From: Gammaproteobacteria bacterium
GTDB lineage: Bacteria > Pseudomonadota > Gammaproteobacteria > Steroidobacterales > Steroidobacteraceae
Direction of reading: 5' to 3'
DNA length: 10,051 nucleotides
NCBI GenBank assembly: GCA_028293725.1
Contig: JAQGOE010000175.1
Location: 1-10,051 of the forward strand
The position numbers were made by a program, and so were the translations under genes. Each line of letters starts with the position of its first letter. Position 1 is the first letter of the stretch. Below, in pieces: positions 1-7,559 of this stretch. Below the pieces are notes generated by a model. That model did not search any database. It was not told the origin of the DNA and saw only the letters and a list, made by a program, of their open reading frames with translations.

Positions 1-632
1 CGTTGGATGCGGGCTAGCATGCCGAGGTGGGTCGTGGGCTCGGGGTCGGTGTCGCGGGCGACGCCGGCGGGAGCGGTTGCGGCTTCGCCGGCGAGGGCTT
101 TGTTGGCCGGGGTTTTGCCGGCGGGGGCTTTGCCAGAGGCGGCGTTGGCGGCGGCGGTTTGGGCCGTGGTGGCTTTGTCGGCGGCGTCGCTGTCCGAGCT
201 GTCAGCGCTGTCACCCGTGTTGACCTGGGTCGTTTCAATGGGGCTCGCGACTAGCGAGAGTTGCTCTCCGTCCGGGCCGGTGTGGGCGAGTCGGTAGCGA
301 CAGAGGTAGTTCGTGCGGCCTTTCAGCAAAGCGATTCGCGCGGGGCGGCCGAGCGCGGCTGCGACTAGCGGCAAATCCTTGGAAAATAGCTGGTCCTGCA
401 GCGTGCGGGTTCCTGTTGAAATGAGGACTCGCGAGCCGCAAAGCAGTGCGGGTACGAGATATGCGAATGTCTTTCCGGTGCCCGTGCCGGCTTCGACGAC
501 GACCGTTTCCCGGTGTTCGAGCGCGGTGGCCACGCGTTCCGCCATGCGGAGCTGCTGCCACCGTGATTTGAAATCCGGTAGCGCGCTGCGCAAGGGCCCA
601 CCAGGACCGAATATGTCTTCGAGATCCAGCAT
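1..632 (-). CDS. DinG/YoaA-family ATP-dependent DNA helicase, N-terminal 210 residues (runs off left edge)
   Basis: This is a superfamily 2, XPD-like iron-sulfur DNA helicase (DinG/YoaA group), which unwinds DNA 5' to 3' with ATP in repair and R-loop removal. The frame starts MLDLEDIFGP and has a Q-motif-like stretch near 27-31. Walker A is EAGTGTGKT at residues 47-55 (K54), followed by ISTGTRTLQDQLF (71-83) and KGRTNYLC (104-111). C111 is the position of the first Fe-S ligand in the family. After C111 an Ala/Thr/Ser-rich low-complexity stretch (about 138-196) replaces the usual short linker before LARIQ at the window edge. The DEAH box and the other cysteines lie outside the window. An ATG eight bases upstream (638-640) is out of frame. 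The gene is divergent from pckG. DinG and YoaA cannot be separated on this fragment. Confidence 0.88.
   Translation of the reverse strand, partial: MLDLEDIFGPGGPLRSALPDFKSRWQQLRMAERVATALEHRETVVVEAGTGTGKTFAYLVPALLCGSRVLISTGTRTLQDQLFSKDLPLVAAALGRPARIALLKGRTNYLCRYRLAHTGPDGEQLSLVASPIETTQVNTGDSADSSDSDAADKATTAQTAAANAASGKAPAGKTPANKALAGEAATAPAGVARDTDPEPTTHLGMLARIQ
75..134 (-). repeat. Degenerate 15-bp coding repeats (pentapeptide GKxPA) in the helicase
   Basis: Four consecutive pentapeptides in the helicase frame read GKAPA, GKTPA, NKALA and GEAAT (residues 167-186). On the + strand they appear as repeated GGCTTTG/GGTTTTG blocks separated by GC-rich spacers. They sit inside the longer Ala-rich insertion and probably arose by slippage. 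Confidence 0.6.
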
Positions 633-742
633 GCCGTCATGATAGCGGCCGGCTGGCGGGCTCGGGGGCCGTGTGGTGTGCGGTAATGGTACAAAACGGG
701 GTCTTTTATCCTACTTTATGAAGGCCGCCGAATCGTCGTCGC

Positions 743-748
743 TATACT
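743..748 (+). promoter_or_regulatory. Possible -10 box (TATACT) upstream of pckG
   Basis: TATACT lies 72 bases upstream of the chosen pckG start, in the 187-base divergent gap between the helicase and pckG. No good -35 hexamer sits 16-18 bases upstream, so this is only a candidate. Nothing else recognisable was seen in the gap. Confidence 0.2.
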
Positions 749-807
749 CGGTAGACACCGCTGCGGCAAAACGGTCTGTGTACAGTAAAGGTCGTGCCGC
801 CGAACAT

Positions 808-812
808 GAGGA
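808..812 (+). promoter_or_regulatory. Shine-Dalgarno GAGGA that decides the pckG start
   Basis: GAGGA is followed by seven bases and then the ATG at 820. This supports starting pckG at 820 rather than at the upstream in-frame ATGs at 673 or 718, which would add residues not expected for the family. Confidence 0.6.
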
Positions 813-819
813 TCTGTGG

Positions 820-2595
820 ATGGCCACTGCTGCTGCACACTTGCTGACCCCGCTGTCCCGGCTGAGCCCCGCTGTGGCCGACTGGGTGGAATCAGTTCGC
901 GAGCTCACGCAGCCTCGCGCGATCCACTGGTGTGATGGGTCCGAGGCGGAACAGCGAGAGCTGACCGCGATGCTGTTGCGTGATGGCGAGCTGAAGGCAC
1001 TCAACCCGGAGTTCTTCCCGGGCTGCAACCTCGCGCGTTCGAGCCCGAGCGATGTCGCCCGCGTCGAGCATCTCACCTTCATCTGCTCGCGCTCGAAAGA
1101 AGACGCGGGTCCGAACAACAACTGGATGGCCCCGGACGAGGCGCACGCCAAGATGCGTGACCTTTTCCGCGGTTGTATGAAAGAGCGGACTCTCTACGTC
1201 ATTCCGTACTGCATGGGTCCAATCGACTCGCCGTTGTCGCGCTGTGGTGTTGAGATCACCGACAGTCCCTACGTCGTTTTGAACATGATCATCATGACGC
1301 GCGTGGGGCGTGCAGCGCTCGAGCGTATCGCCGCCGATGGCACGTTCGTTCGCGGCCTGCATTCGATCGGAGAGCTCGATCCCGCGCGGCGCTTCATCAT
1401 GCACTTCCCCGAAGAGCTCTCGATCGAGAGCTTCGGGTCGGGTTACGGCGGTAACGCCCTGCTCGGAAAGAAGTGCCACGCTCTGCGTATCGCCAGCTAC
1501 CAAGCGCGCACGGAAGGTTGGCTCGCGGAGCACATGCTCATCGTGGGTCTGCAGAACCCCAAGGGTGAGACATACTACGTCGCATGCGCATTCCCATCGG
1601 CGTGCGGAAAGACGAATCTGGCGATGCTGATTCCCCCGGATTCGATGCCGGGTTGGAAGGTCTTCACGGTTGGCGATGACATCGCTTGGTTGCATCCCGG
1701 CGCGGACGGACGCTTGTGGGCGATCAATCCGGAAGCCGGCTACTTCGGCGTGGTGCCGGGGACGAATCCCGAAACCAACCGGAATGCGTACGAGACGATC
1801 CACCGCGATACGTTGTTCACCAACGTGGCGCTCACCGCCGATAACCAACCCTGGTGGGAAGGTCTGTCGACGGGTAAGCCGGTGATCGACTGGCAGGGAC
1901 GTCCTTACGATCCGGCGCGTGGCCCGGCTGCGCACCCGAACTCACGATTCACGGTCTCCGCGAAGCGGAATCCTGCCTACTCGCCGCGTTCGGAAGACCC
2001 GAAGGGTGTGCCGATCAGCGCGATCGTATTCGGCGGCCGCCGCCGTGAAGTTGCGCCGCTTGTTTATGAGGCGCGCGACTGGAAGCACGGGGTGCTCGTT
2101 GGGGCGTCCGTGGCGTCCGAGACGACGGCTGCGATGGTTGGGCAACAGGGCGTGGTCCGCCGCGACCCGATGGCGATGCTCCCCTTCTGCGGCTACAACT
2201 TCGCCGACTACTGGCAGCATTGGCTCAATATCGGTGCGAAGCTGGCGCGTCCGCCGCGCATTTATCACGTCAACTGGTTCCGACGTGACGCACAGAACAA
2301 GTTCCTTTGGCCCGGCTACGGCGAGAATCTGCGCGTGCTCGAGTGGATGCTGGATCGGTGCGCCGGAAACGCCGGGGCGACGGAGACGCCGATCGGGCGT
2401 CTGCCGCGGCCGGAGGACATCGACACGAAGGGGCTCAATGTCGGCGCGGACGCTTTGCAGGCTCTGTTGAGCGTGGATCCGACCTCGTGGAAGAAGGAGG
2501 CTGCGGATATGCGGGCTTACTTCGAGCAGTTTGGGGCGCGGATGCCGAGCGACCTGCTGGAGGAGCTGAAGGGGTTGGAGAGTCGGGTCGCCTGA
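820..2595 (+). CDS. pckG: Phosphoenolpyruvate carboxykinase, GTP-dependent
   Basis: This cytosolic enzyme converts oxaloacetate + GTP to phosphoenolpyruvate + GDP + CO2, the entry step of gluconeogenesis. From the ATG at 820 the protein is 591 residues, normal for GTP-type PEPCK (about 600). Visible landmarks: substrate-binding YGGNALLGKKC (209-219, with K218 as likely Mn ligand), H238 as second Mn ligand, the P-loop FPSACGKTN (258-266) with the reactive cysteine C262, the second kinase motif VGDDIAW (284-290, D287 as third metal ligand), and the nucleotide/lid region RRDPMAMLPFCGYN (447-460). By comparison with the animal enzyme there are two extra residues between P-loop and kinase-2. The frame is open upstream to 673, but the ribosome-binding site and family length favour 820. 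The gene stands alone, convergent with the cyclase gene, and appears intact. Confidence 0.97.
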   Translation: MATAAAHLLTPLSRLSPAVADWVESVRELTQPRAIHWCDGSEAEQRELTAMLLRDGELKALNPEFFPGCNLARSSPSDVARVEHLTFICSRSKEDAGPNNNWMAPDEAHAKMRDLFRGCMKERTLYVIPYCMGPIDSPLSRCGVEITDSPYVVLNMIIMTRVGRAALERIAADGTFVRGLHSIGELDPARRFIMHFPEELSIESFGSGYGGNALLGKKCHALRIASYQARTEGWLAEHMLIVGLQNPKGETYYVACAFPSACGKTNLAMLIPPDSMPGWKVFTVGDDIAWLHPGADGRLWAINPEAGYFGVVPGTNPETNRNAYETIHRDTLFTNVALTADNQPWWEGLSTGKPVIDWQGRPYDPARGPAAHPNSRFTVSAKRNPAYSPRSEDPKGVPISAIVFGGRRREVAPLVYEARDWKHGVLVGASVASETTAAMVGQQGVVRRDPMAMLPFCGYNFADYWQHWLNIGAKLARPPRIYHVNWFRRDAQNKFLWPGYGENLRVLEWMLDRCAGNAGATETPIGRLPRPEDIDTKGLNVGADALQALLSVDPTSWKKEAADMRAYFEQFGARMPSDLLEELKGLESRVA

Positions 2596-2598
2596 GAG

Positions 2599-2634
2599 GC
2601 CGGCGCGCGCACCTGATGACGCGCAGTCGCCGGC
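2599..2634 (+). terminator. GC-rich hairpin just after pckG (possible terminator)
   Basis: A perfect 7-bp inverted repeat, GCCGGCG (2599-2605) and CGCCGGC (2628-2634), starts three bases after the pckG stop codon, and CGCG blocks inside can extend the stem. No T-run follows, so it is either a weak intrinsic terminator or a 3'-end-protecting hairpin. The gap to the convergent cyclase gene (2596-2758) shows nothing else clear. Confidence 0.35.
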
Positions 2635-2758
2635 GCCGCCCGGGTGCGACGCATTCGCAGCATAGGTGGGGCGGCGAGGCCATTCTCTAGTCCGACGGTG
2701 CCCGCGAAGTCCGCGTGGCGAGGGGTGGCCGATCAGATCTGCCCGGGACGCGGGTCGC

Positions 2759-3661
2759 TTAGTTTTCCTCGCACACGAACCGAATCGTTTGCGGCGAGTC
2801 CTGCTCCGGTAGGCGGCCGAGGCCGATCGTGCCCTGTCCCTTGATTTGAAGGCTGTCGCGGCGGACGAAGGATTCTTCGCCGTCGGCGTTCTGCACGAAG
2901 GTGCCATTGGTGCTCTGGTCGATGAGCACGAACTTACTTCGGCTGATCTCAATCCGGGCGTGGAGGCGGGAAATCAGGTTTCCCTTGATGACCACGTCGT
3001 TGTCCTCCGCCCGTCCGATCGTGATGCTCGAATGCTGCTCGTCGACGACGAGGTCGCGATCATTCGCTCGGATGCGCAGGCGCAGGAGGCGGACCGGGCG
3101 CGAATTCATCGAGATCGCCGGCACCATGCTCGTGACGTCTTCCGACTGCCATAGCACCTCGTAGAGAGCGACCTCGTTCCCCTGCCCCTTCAAGGTGGCC
3201 ACGTCGATTTGGCGGCACGAGGCGCGCCACTCTGGTGAAAGCCGCTCAACCGTCGCCGCGGTGGTGATGATCTGACCGGCCTTGGCCTGGCTCGTCATGC
3301 GGTTCGCGGTATGGACCGTGGCGCCAAACACGTCGCGGTTCTCCAGCATCACGGGGCCGAAGTGGCAGCCAATGCGGATGGAGACCGGCTGTCCATCGAC
3401 CTTGAGCTGGGCATGACTGGAGATCTGCTGCTGCATTTGCGCTGCAGCATTTAGTGCCTCGTCGGCACTGGGAAACGTGGACATGACCTCGTCTCCCATG
3501 GTCTTGATGACCGTGCCTTGGCGCTGTTCCGTGGCGCTGCGCATGACATCGATACAAATCGCCACCATGTCACGCGCGCGCAGGTCACCCATGAGCTCAT
3601 AGAGCCGGGTCGAGCCGACGACATCGGCAAACAGTATGGCTAGTTCGATATCCTTTCCCAT
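2759..3661 (-). CDS. Class III adenylate/guanylate cyclase domain fused to C-terminal FHA domain
   Basis: A 300-residue soluble protein with no signal peptide or membrane segment. The N-terminal class III nucleotide cyclase domain (about 5-170) has metal-binding D13 in FADVVGST and D57 in KTMGDE, the purine-contacting candidates K53 and D110 (RDVFGATV), and the transition-state arginine R121. The asparagine usually found four residues before that arginine (VNxxxR) is histidine here, H117. The C-terminal FHA domain (about 195-285) has the phosphothreonine-binding signature: G216-R217, S231-x-x-H234 and T251-N-G-T254. The family makes cAMP or cGMP from ATP or GTP; the FHA part should bind a phosphoprotein, so the cyclase may be recruited or switched by Ser/Thr phosphorylation. 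This start is needed to keep D13 and the first strand. Whether it is active and makes cAMP is unknown. Confidence 0.9.
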   Translation of the reverse strand: MGKDIELAILFADVVGSTRLYELMGDLRARDMVAICIDVMRSATEQRQGTVIKTMGDEVMSTFPSADEALNAAAQMQQQISSHAQLKVDGQPVSIRIGCHFGPVMLENRDVFGATVHTANRMTSQAKAGQIITTAATVERLSPEWRASCRQIDVATLKGQGNEVALYEVLWQSEDVTSMVPAISMNSRPVRLLRLRIRANDRDLVVDEQHSSITIGRAEDNDVVIKGNLISRLHARIEISRSKFVLIDQSTNGTFVQNADGEESFVRRDSLQIKGQGTIGLGRLPEQDSPQTIRFVCEEN

Positions 3662-3720
3662 GTACCCGCAGCTGACCGCAGCTACCGGTAGTAACTACGG
3701 CAGCAAGGCGAATGCCAGGG

Positions 3721-3726
3721 ATTATA
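3721..3726 (-). promoter_or_regulatory. Consensus -10 box upstream of the cyclase-FHA gene
   Basis: On the minus strand this reads TATAAT, a perfect -10 hexamer about 60 bases before the ATG at 3661. The -35 region is poor. The inverted repeat AGCGG(7)CCGCT (3731-3747) lies just upstream, between -10 and -35, and could be an operator. A 10-bp palindrome CTACCGGTAG (3682-3691) lies in the leader. Regulator unknown. Confidence 0.42.
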
Positions 3727-3874
3727 CAAGAGCGGATTAACACCGCTACCGATTGAGCTGGCGCTCTACTGTCGGATGCACTCGTTTGGAACGGCGTCAC
3801 TTGCCGTCGGGATGGCAGGTCGTCGCTAACGTGAGACAGGTGAGATGGAGGCAGAGGACTCCATAAGCACCTCG

Positions 3875-4888
3875 TTAGAGCGGGCGGGCGGCCGTCGGGA
3901 TCGCACGGCGGAAGAGTTCCGGGCCGGCCTCTGGTACGCGGGCCCCCTCGCTCAGCGTGCGACGATACTCGCGGGCGCCGGGCTCACCTCCGTAGAGTCC
4001 GAGCATGTGCCGGGCGATCGCGGAGAGCCGGTCGCCTCGCGCCAGCGCACGCTCCGCGTAGCGTCCCATACGGTCGAGCAGCTCTTCGCGCGATGGGGTC
4101 GTGGTCTCCGTCGGATATAGCGCATGGTGTAGCTCGGCAAGTACGAACGGGCGGTGATAGGCCTCACGACCCAGCATTGCGCCGTCGGACCAACTCAACG
4201 CTTCCTTTACAGAGCTCACATCCCGGAAGCCGCCATTCACGATGAGGGGTAGTTGGGGGAAGGCTAGCCTCAGTCGCTTCACTACGTCGTAGCGTAGTGG
4301 TGGGATCTCGCGGTTGTCTTTTGGGGAAAGGCCACCAAGGACGGCTTTCCGGGCATGGACGATAGCTACCTGACACCCGGCGTCGCGGATACTCCTCACG
4401 AAGTGGTGCAGGGCTTCGAAGTCGGCTTCGTCGAACTTCGAGATAGCGTCGTGAGCCACCCTCCCCTTCGCGGTTATGACTCCAACACGCATTTTCACGG
4501 TGACGGGGATGCTAACAACGGCGCGCATGGCGGCGACGCACTCAGCGACTTTCGCGGGTTCGAGCATCAGGCATGCGCCGAATGCGCCGCTAGCTACACG
4601 GTCGCTGGGGCAGCCACAGTTGAGGTTGATTTCATCGTAGCCCGTCTCCTCACCAATTCGCGCGGCCTTCGCGAGGTCGGTTGGGTCGCTACCGCCTAAC
4701 TGCAGGGCTACCGGGTGCTCTTCAGGGTCGAACGCCAGGAGGCGGTCACGGTCGCCGCGCAGGATGGCGGCGGAGGTGATCATCTCGGTGTAGAGGAGCG
4801 TATGGGGGGCGAAGCCGCGCAGGAAGTAGCGGCAGTGGCGGTCGGTCCAGTCCATCATGGGGGCGACGGAGATGCGACGGTCCATCAT
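3875..4888 (-). CDS. dusA: tRNA-dihydrouridine(20/20a) synthase DusA
   Basis: This FMN-dependent enzyme uses NADPH to reduce uridine to dihydrouridine in the D-loop of tRNA (positions 20/20a for DusA). The protein is 337 residues: N-terminal FMN-binding APMMDWTDRH (9-18), catalytic cysteine C93 in NCGCPSDRV (90-98), FMN/substrate residues K132 (TVKMR), H178 (VHAR) and N218 in NGG, and the phosphate-binding MLGR (238-241). Two oddities: C91 sits beside the catalytic loop where valine or leucine is more usual, and about 12 extra residues (near 138-150) follow VKMRVGV. The start could be either of two tandem ATGs (4888 or 4885). A 27-bp segment covering codons 8-16 is repeated at 8925-8951, so the first seven codons and the upstream region appear to be supplied by an inserted element. 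The gene is otherwise intact. Confidence 0.95.
   Translation of the reverse strand: MMDRRISVAPMMDWTDRHCRYFLRGFAPHTLLYTEMITSAAILRGDRDRLLAFDPEEHPVALQLGGSDPTDLAKAARIGEETGYDEINLNCGCPSDRVASGAFGACLMLEPAKVAECVAAMRAVVSIPVTVKMRVGVITAKGRVAHDAISKFDEADFEALHHFVRSIRDAGCQVAIVHARKAVLGGLSPKDNREIPPLRYDVVKRLRLAFPQLPLIVNGGFRDVSSVKEALSWSDGAMLGREAYHRPFVLAELHHALYPTETTTPSREELLDRMGRYAERALARGDRLSAIARHMLGLYGGEPGAREYRRTLSEGARVPEAGPELFRRAIPTAARPL
4841..4867. repeat. Direct repeat copy 1: proximal attachment site inside dusA
   Basis: These 27 bases are identical to 8925-8951 and in the same orientation. They encode VAPMMDWTD (DusA residues 8-16), the conserved FMN-binding segment. Identity breaks at both ends (4840 G versus A, 4868 G versus T), as expected for an att core. 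The dusA 5' end is a known integration target for a family of tyrosine recombinases. Confidence 0.85.
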
Positions 4889-4932
4889 ATTGATTCAGTT
4901 GACCTTTCAGCCTTGTGGTCGGGAGTGCCAGC

Positions 4933-4946
4933 GACTGGACCGACCG
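4933..4946 (+). repeat. Inverted 14-bp copy of the att core near the island's left end
   Basis: GACTGGACCGACCG on the + strand matches the minus strand at 4839-4852, which spans the edge of the dusA att core. The copies face each other about 80 bases apart in the dusA leader. It may be a recombinase-related site or coincidence. Confidence 0.35.
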
Positions 4947-5014
4947 GCTCGAGGCTTTGTTTCCGTGCCGGTGTCACGCTAATTCTGATGGACATGGATG
5001 GGCCGCTCATACGA

Positions 5015-6619
5015 TCACTTCGATTTCCGCAGCAAGCAGTTAAGCCTCTCTCGCAGCTTGTTGTCAGGCTCGAGATCCCTGGCAGCCTCTAACACGGAGC
5101 GCGCTTCAGGCGGCCACGTACCCAACTCCCACCGCTCCAAGGCGTTGAGCGCCATGTGTCGATTGCGAGTGCCCGGACTTTGGATCCCGACATTAATCAG
5201 TCGCCAACCCTTGCCGGGGAACTTCTTGAGATCCTGGAGAATGAAGTCGAGGCAACCATGAGGTTGAAATCGGGGGCCAATACCCAACGCATCCGTAGGG
5301 CCGGTCGCAATTTCCTCTAATGGAAGTTCGGATTCGGCCAGTTGGACGATCTGATCGATGCGGTGCGGATTCGCGCGATGCATCACGTGATACCACCGGC
5401 CAGCCTCCTGCGGACGTGATTTCAATCGCGTCCAATGCGACCCGAATGTGTCAAGGCCGAGATATCCAGCAGCACGGCTTGCGTGATGAAACACCCGGTC
5501 ATCTTCCGATTTTAACTCGTTCAGAACGAGCTCGCGCCATTGCTTTTTCTGCAACACTTTATCGCAGAGCTCACGCACCGAGTTACGCGCGGACTTTGTC
5601 CAGCCATTCTTCAATCGCTGGTCCGCCGGGCGCTCATCCTCCTCTATATACTCACGGATCAGTTGCGTCGTCAGGAAATGGCGCAGCACGGGTGGACGTC
5701 GTTCCACATGTAATAAATATAGCTCGCACGTTTCCACCGCGTCCTCGTACTCGTCGATTCCTTCAACTGGTCCGCCGTTGCCGGCTATCAACGCGCCGAC
5801 GATTTCCCCGGCTGATGCCAGCTCTGCGTCGTCGACCGACGGAGCGTTGAGCGCATCGGCCAGCTTTCCGTGCGTCGCTGCCGCATGGGCCAGATACTCA
5901 TTCATAACGGAGTTCCGAAACCCTTCTGTACGTAACCATTTATGTATTTCAGGATTCGAGGTTGGAACGAGCTGCCGGACCGCTTGAATTCGCCCCCAGC
6001 CCTGAACCTGCTTGGCAAGGGTCCAAAGTGCGGGCTCTGGATCGTCGAGCATGTTCTTCAAAGCGACGGCAGCGTACAGCGTGAACTCCTCGTGTTTTCC
6101 AAGCGTGGAAACGACATCCTGATGGGATCGAAGTCGCAGAGTTCCAAGCAATGCAATTCCGAATTTCACTGGACCGCGATCAGCCGATTCTGTGGCCAAC
6201 CGTAGGGCAAACTCATGCAACTGCGGCGCGCTTGAACACCTCTCGTTGGCAACTGAACGCAATGCCTCATCGACAAAGTCCAAAATCGAATCGTCTTTCA
6301 ATATCCGATACAACGCGAGCGCCGAGCGCGAATCGGCATCCTCGGCAACGCGCGCAAGTAATTCCGCCGCGGTCTTGCCGAATGCCTTTTGTTTTTCGCC
6401 TACTTGCGCACTCATCACTCCATCTCGCGCACCCGCAACCCAACATATTTTCTCACCATGCCGAATCGAATTTTCGTCGGGAAGGTCCAACGCATTTGCC
6501 GGCAGCTGCCCGGTCTTCGGGTCGATGCTCGACTCAATCAAACGATAAATGGACTCTCTCACCCATGGGTCACGTGGACCGTCGCGGTCACCACCGGAAG
6601 GAAATGGTAGTACCGTCAC
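5015..6619 (-). CDS. Helical-repeat (HEAT-like) protein of unknown function
   Basis: A 534-residue acidic soluble protein with no signal peptide, membrane segment or recognisable catalytic motif. Its amphipathic helix pairs suggest an alpha-solenoid scaffold. From memory it resembles a family in Firmicutes often labelled 'limonene hydroxylase' in databases: shared features are HEEFTLYAA (176-184), VQGWGRIQAV (205-214), WLRTEGFRNSVM (228-239), DALGIGPRF (443-451) and SPGTRNRHMALNALERW (481-497). I see no basis for hydroxylase activity, so that label should not be carried over. The start is GTG (6617-6619); an upstream ATG at 6628-6630 is out of frame and runs into a stop. It lies 55 bases after abiEii on the same strand and is probably cotranscribed with it. 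Its placement in an island beside AbiE suggests, but does not show, a defence-linked or accessory role. Confidence 0.72.
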   Translation of the reverse strand: MTVLPFPSGGDRDGPRDPWVRESIYRLIESSIDPKTGQLPANALDLPDENSIRHGEKICWVAGARDGVMSAQVGEKQKAFGKTAAELLARVAEDADSRSALALYRILKDDSILDFVDEALRSVANERCSSAPQLHEFALRLATESADRGPVKFGIALLGTLRLRSHQDVVSTLGKHEEFTLYAAVALKNMLDDPEPALWTLAKQVQGWGRIQAVRQLVPTSNPEIHKWLRTEGFRNSVMNEYLAHAAATHGKLADALNAPSVDDAELASAGEIVGALIAGNGGPVEGIDEYEDAVETCELYLLHVERRPPVLRHFLTTQLIREYIEEDERPADQRLKNGWTKSARNSVRELCDKVLQKKQWRELVLNELKSEDDRVFHHASRAAGYLGLDTFGSHWTRLKSRPQEAGRWYHVMHRANPHRIDQIVQLAESELPLEEIATGPTDALGIGPRFQPHGCLDFILQDLKKFPGKGWRLINVGIQSPGTRNRHMALNALERWELGTWPPEARSVLEAARDLEPDNKLRERLNCLLRKSK

Positions 6620-6674
6620 GGGCCGTCCATTCCTGTCCCAAGCGTGAGCCGCAGGGGATTCAAGGAAAACCTAG

Positions 6675-7559
6675 TCAGGCCCATTGGCGGGATGCTGGAT
6701 TCCAAACCTGCACCGCGTTATTGGCAATCATGGGGTCGGAAAACGATTTGACCACGTCGAGAACGATCGAGAAATCGTTCGGGATCGCAGTATCGAGTCG
6801 TTGCTTCTTCAACCAAGCGAGCCAGCGTGACTGCGCGATTTGCTCATATCCCTCGAGGATCATTTTCAGGGGTGATAGGGTTACTTCGCGATGCCTCGAC
6901 ACCCGGCTCATCGACTGTTGCAACGTTCGGCCGTCGATGGGATGCCGTTGCACCAACATATAGATGTCAACAAAGTCCCGCCATCGAGTGCTTGCCGTTC
7001 CTCTCGCGATTGCGGTAACTATTTTTTCCGCCAAGACCATTTCCAGCGGATAGCCGCGAACGACCAGCGCTCCACTCAAGAGCCTCGGCAAAGTGATATT
7101 TTGTGGTTCGGGCCAGATTGGATCGCCCACATTTACGTCCACGTGGAGACGCAAGGTCGCGCGCGACAGCGTGCCAGCGAGCGTGACGCGAACTCCGCTA
7201 TATGCGTCCTCCTCTCGAATGGTTTCTGCGTTGGCATTGGTTCCATCGAATTCGATTCCATCGTCGAGTAAAATTTCGGCAATCTGTCGAACTAAGCGCA
7301 AGATCGCATTTGTATCGTTGTCGATGGCTCGCGCAGCAAAGTCGATATCGCGGGTCGGTCTTCGGGCATTGAGAGCGGCCAGAAGCACTCCGCCCTTCAA
7401 CACGAAGTTCTGTACAAATTCAGAATGCGTCAGTCGGTCGAGAAAGCATTCCAGCGCGTAGAGCTGGATTAGCTCATCCGTTGGCCTGCCAGTCCTTCGT
7501 GCTTCGCGCTGCAGCTCCAGGTACTTGCGTCCCGCGGTGGTTTCCTTTGTGGCGCGCAT
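6675..7559 (-). CDS. abiEii: AbiEii-family nucleotidyltransferase toxin
   Basis: Toxin of the AbiE phage-defence toxin-antitoxin system, 294 residues, cytosolic. The family has a DNA polymerase beta-like nucleotidyltransferase fold that binds NTP; related toxins modify tRNA and arrest growth. Motif I is LKGGVLL (54-60); motif II is the catalytic pair D71/D73 in TRDIDF (69-74). A later motif is HVDVNVGDP (139-147, D141 and D146). The C-terminal motif has K179 in LAEKI and RWRDFVDIY (192-200, D195/D198). All expected acidic residues are present, so the toxin looks intact. Its ATG overlaps the antitoxin stop by one base (TGATG), implying translational coupling and ensuring antitoxin is made first. 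The target in this organism is unknown. Confidence 0.92.
   Translation of the reverse strand: MRATKETTAGRKYLELQREARRTGRPTDELIQLYALECFLDRLTHSEFVQNFVLKGGVLLAALNARRPTRDIDFAARAIDNDTNAILRLVRQIAEILLDDGIEFDGTNANAETIREEDAYSGVRVTLAGTLSRATLRLHVDVNVGDPIWPEPQNITLPRLLSGALVVRGYPLEMVLAEKIVTAIARGTASTRWRDFVDIYMLVQRHPIDGRTLQQSMSRVSRHREVTLSPLKMILEGYEQIAQSRWLAWLKKQRLDTAIPNDFSIVLDVVKSFSDPMIANNAVQVWNPASRQWA

Noticed and set aside
75..180. Short repeated blocks that could suggest a CRISPR or minisatellite
   Set aside because: Units are 15 bp, degenerate, in frame with the helicase and have no spacers, so this is a coding low-complexity tract.
365..694. 109-residue minus-strand ORF starting upstream of the helicase
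   Set aside because: It is out of frame with the helicase; the Walker A motif and family residues are in the frame starting at 632.
892..1935. Long open frame (347 residues) on the minus strand opposite pckG
   Set aside because: It lies wholly antisense to an unambiguous PEPCK gene, is Arg-rich, has no recognisable domain, and is explained by high GC content.
5015..6619. Calling the solenoid protein a limonene hydroxylase
   Set aside because: The name circulates for similar proteins, but no heme, flavin, iron or other oxygenase motif is visible; only the helical-repeat pattern is supported.
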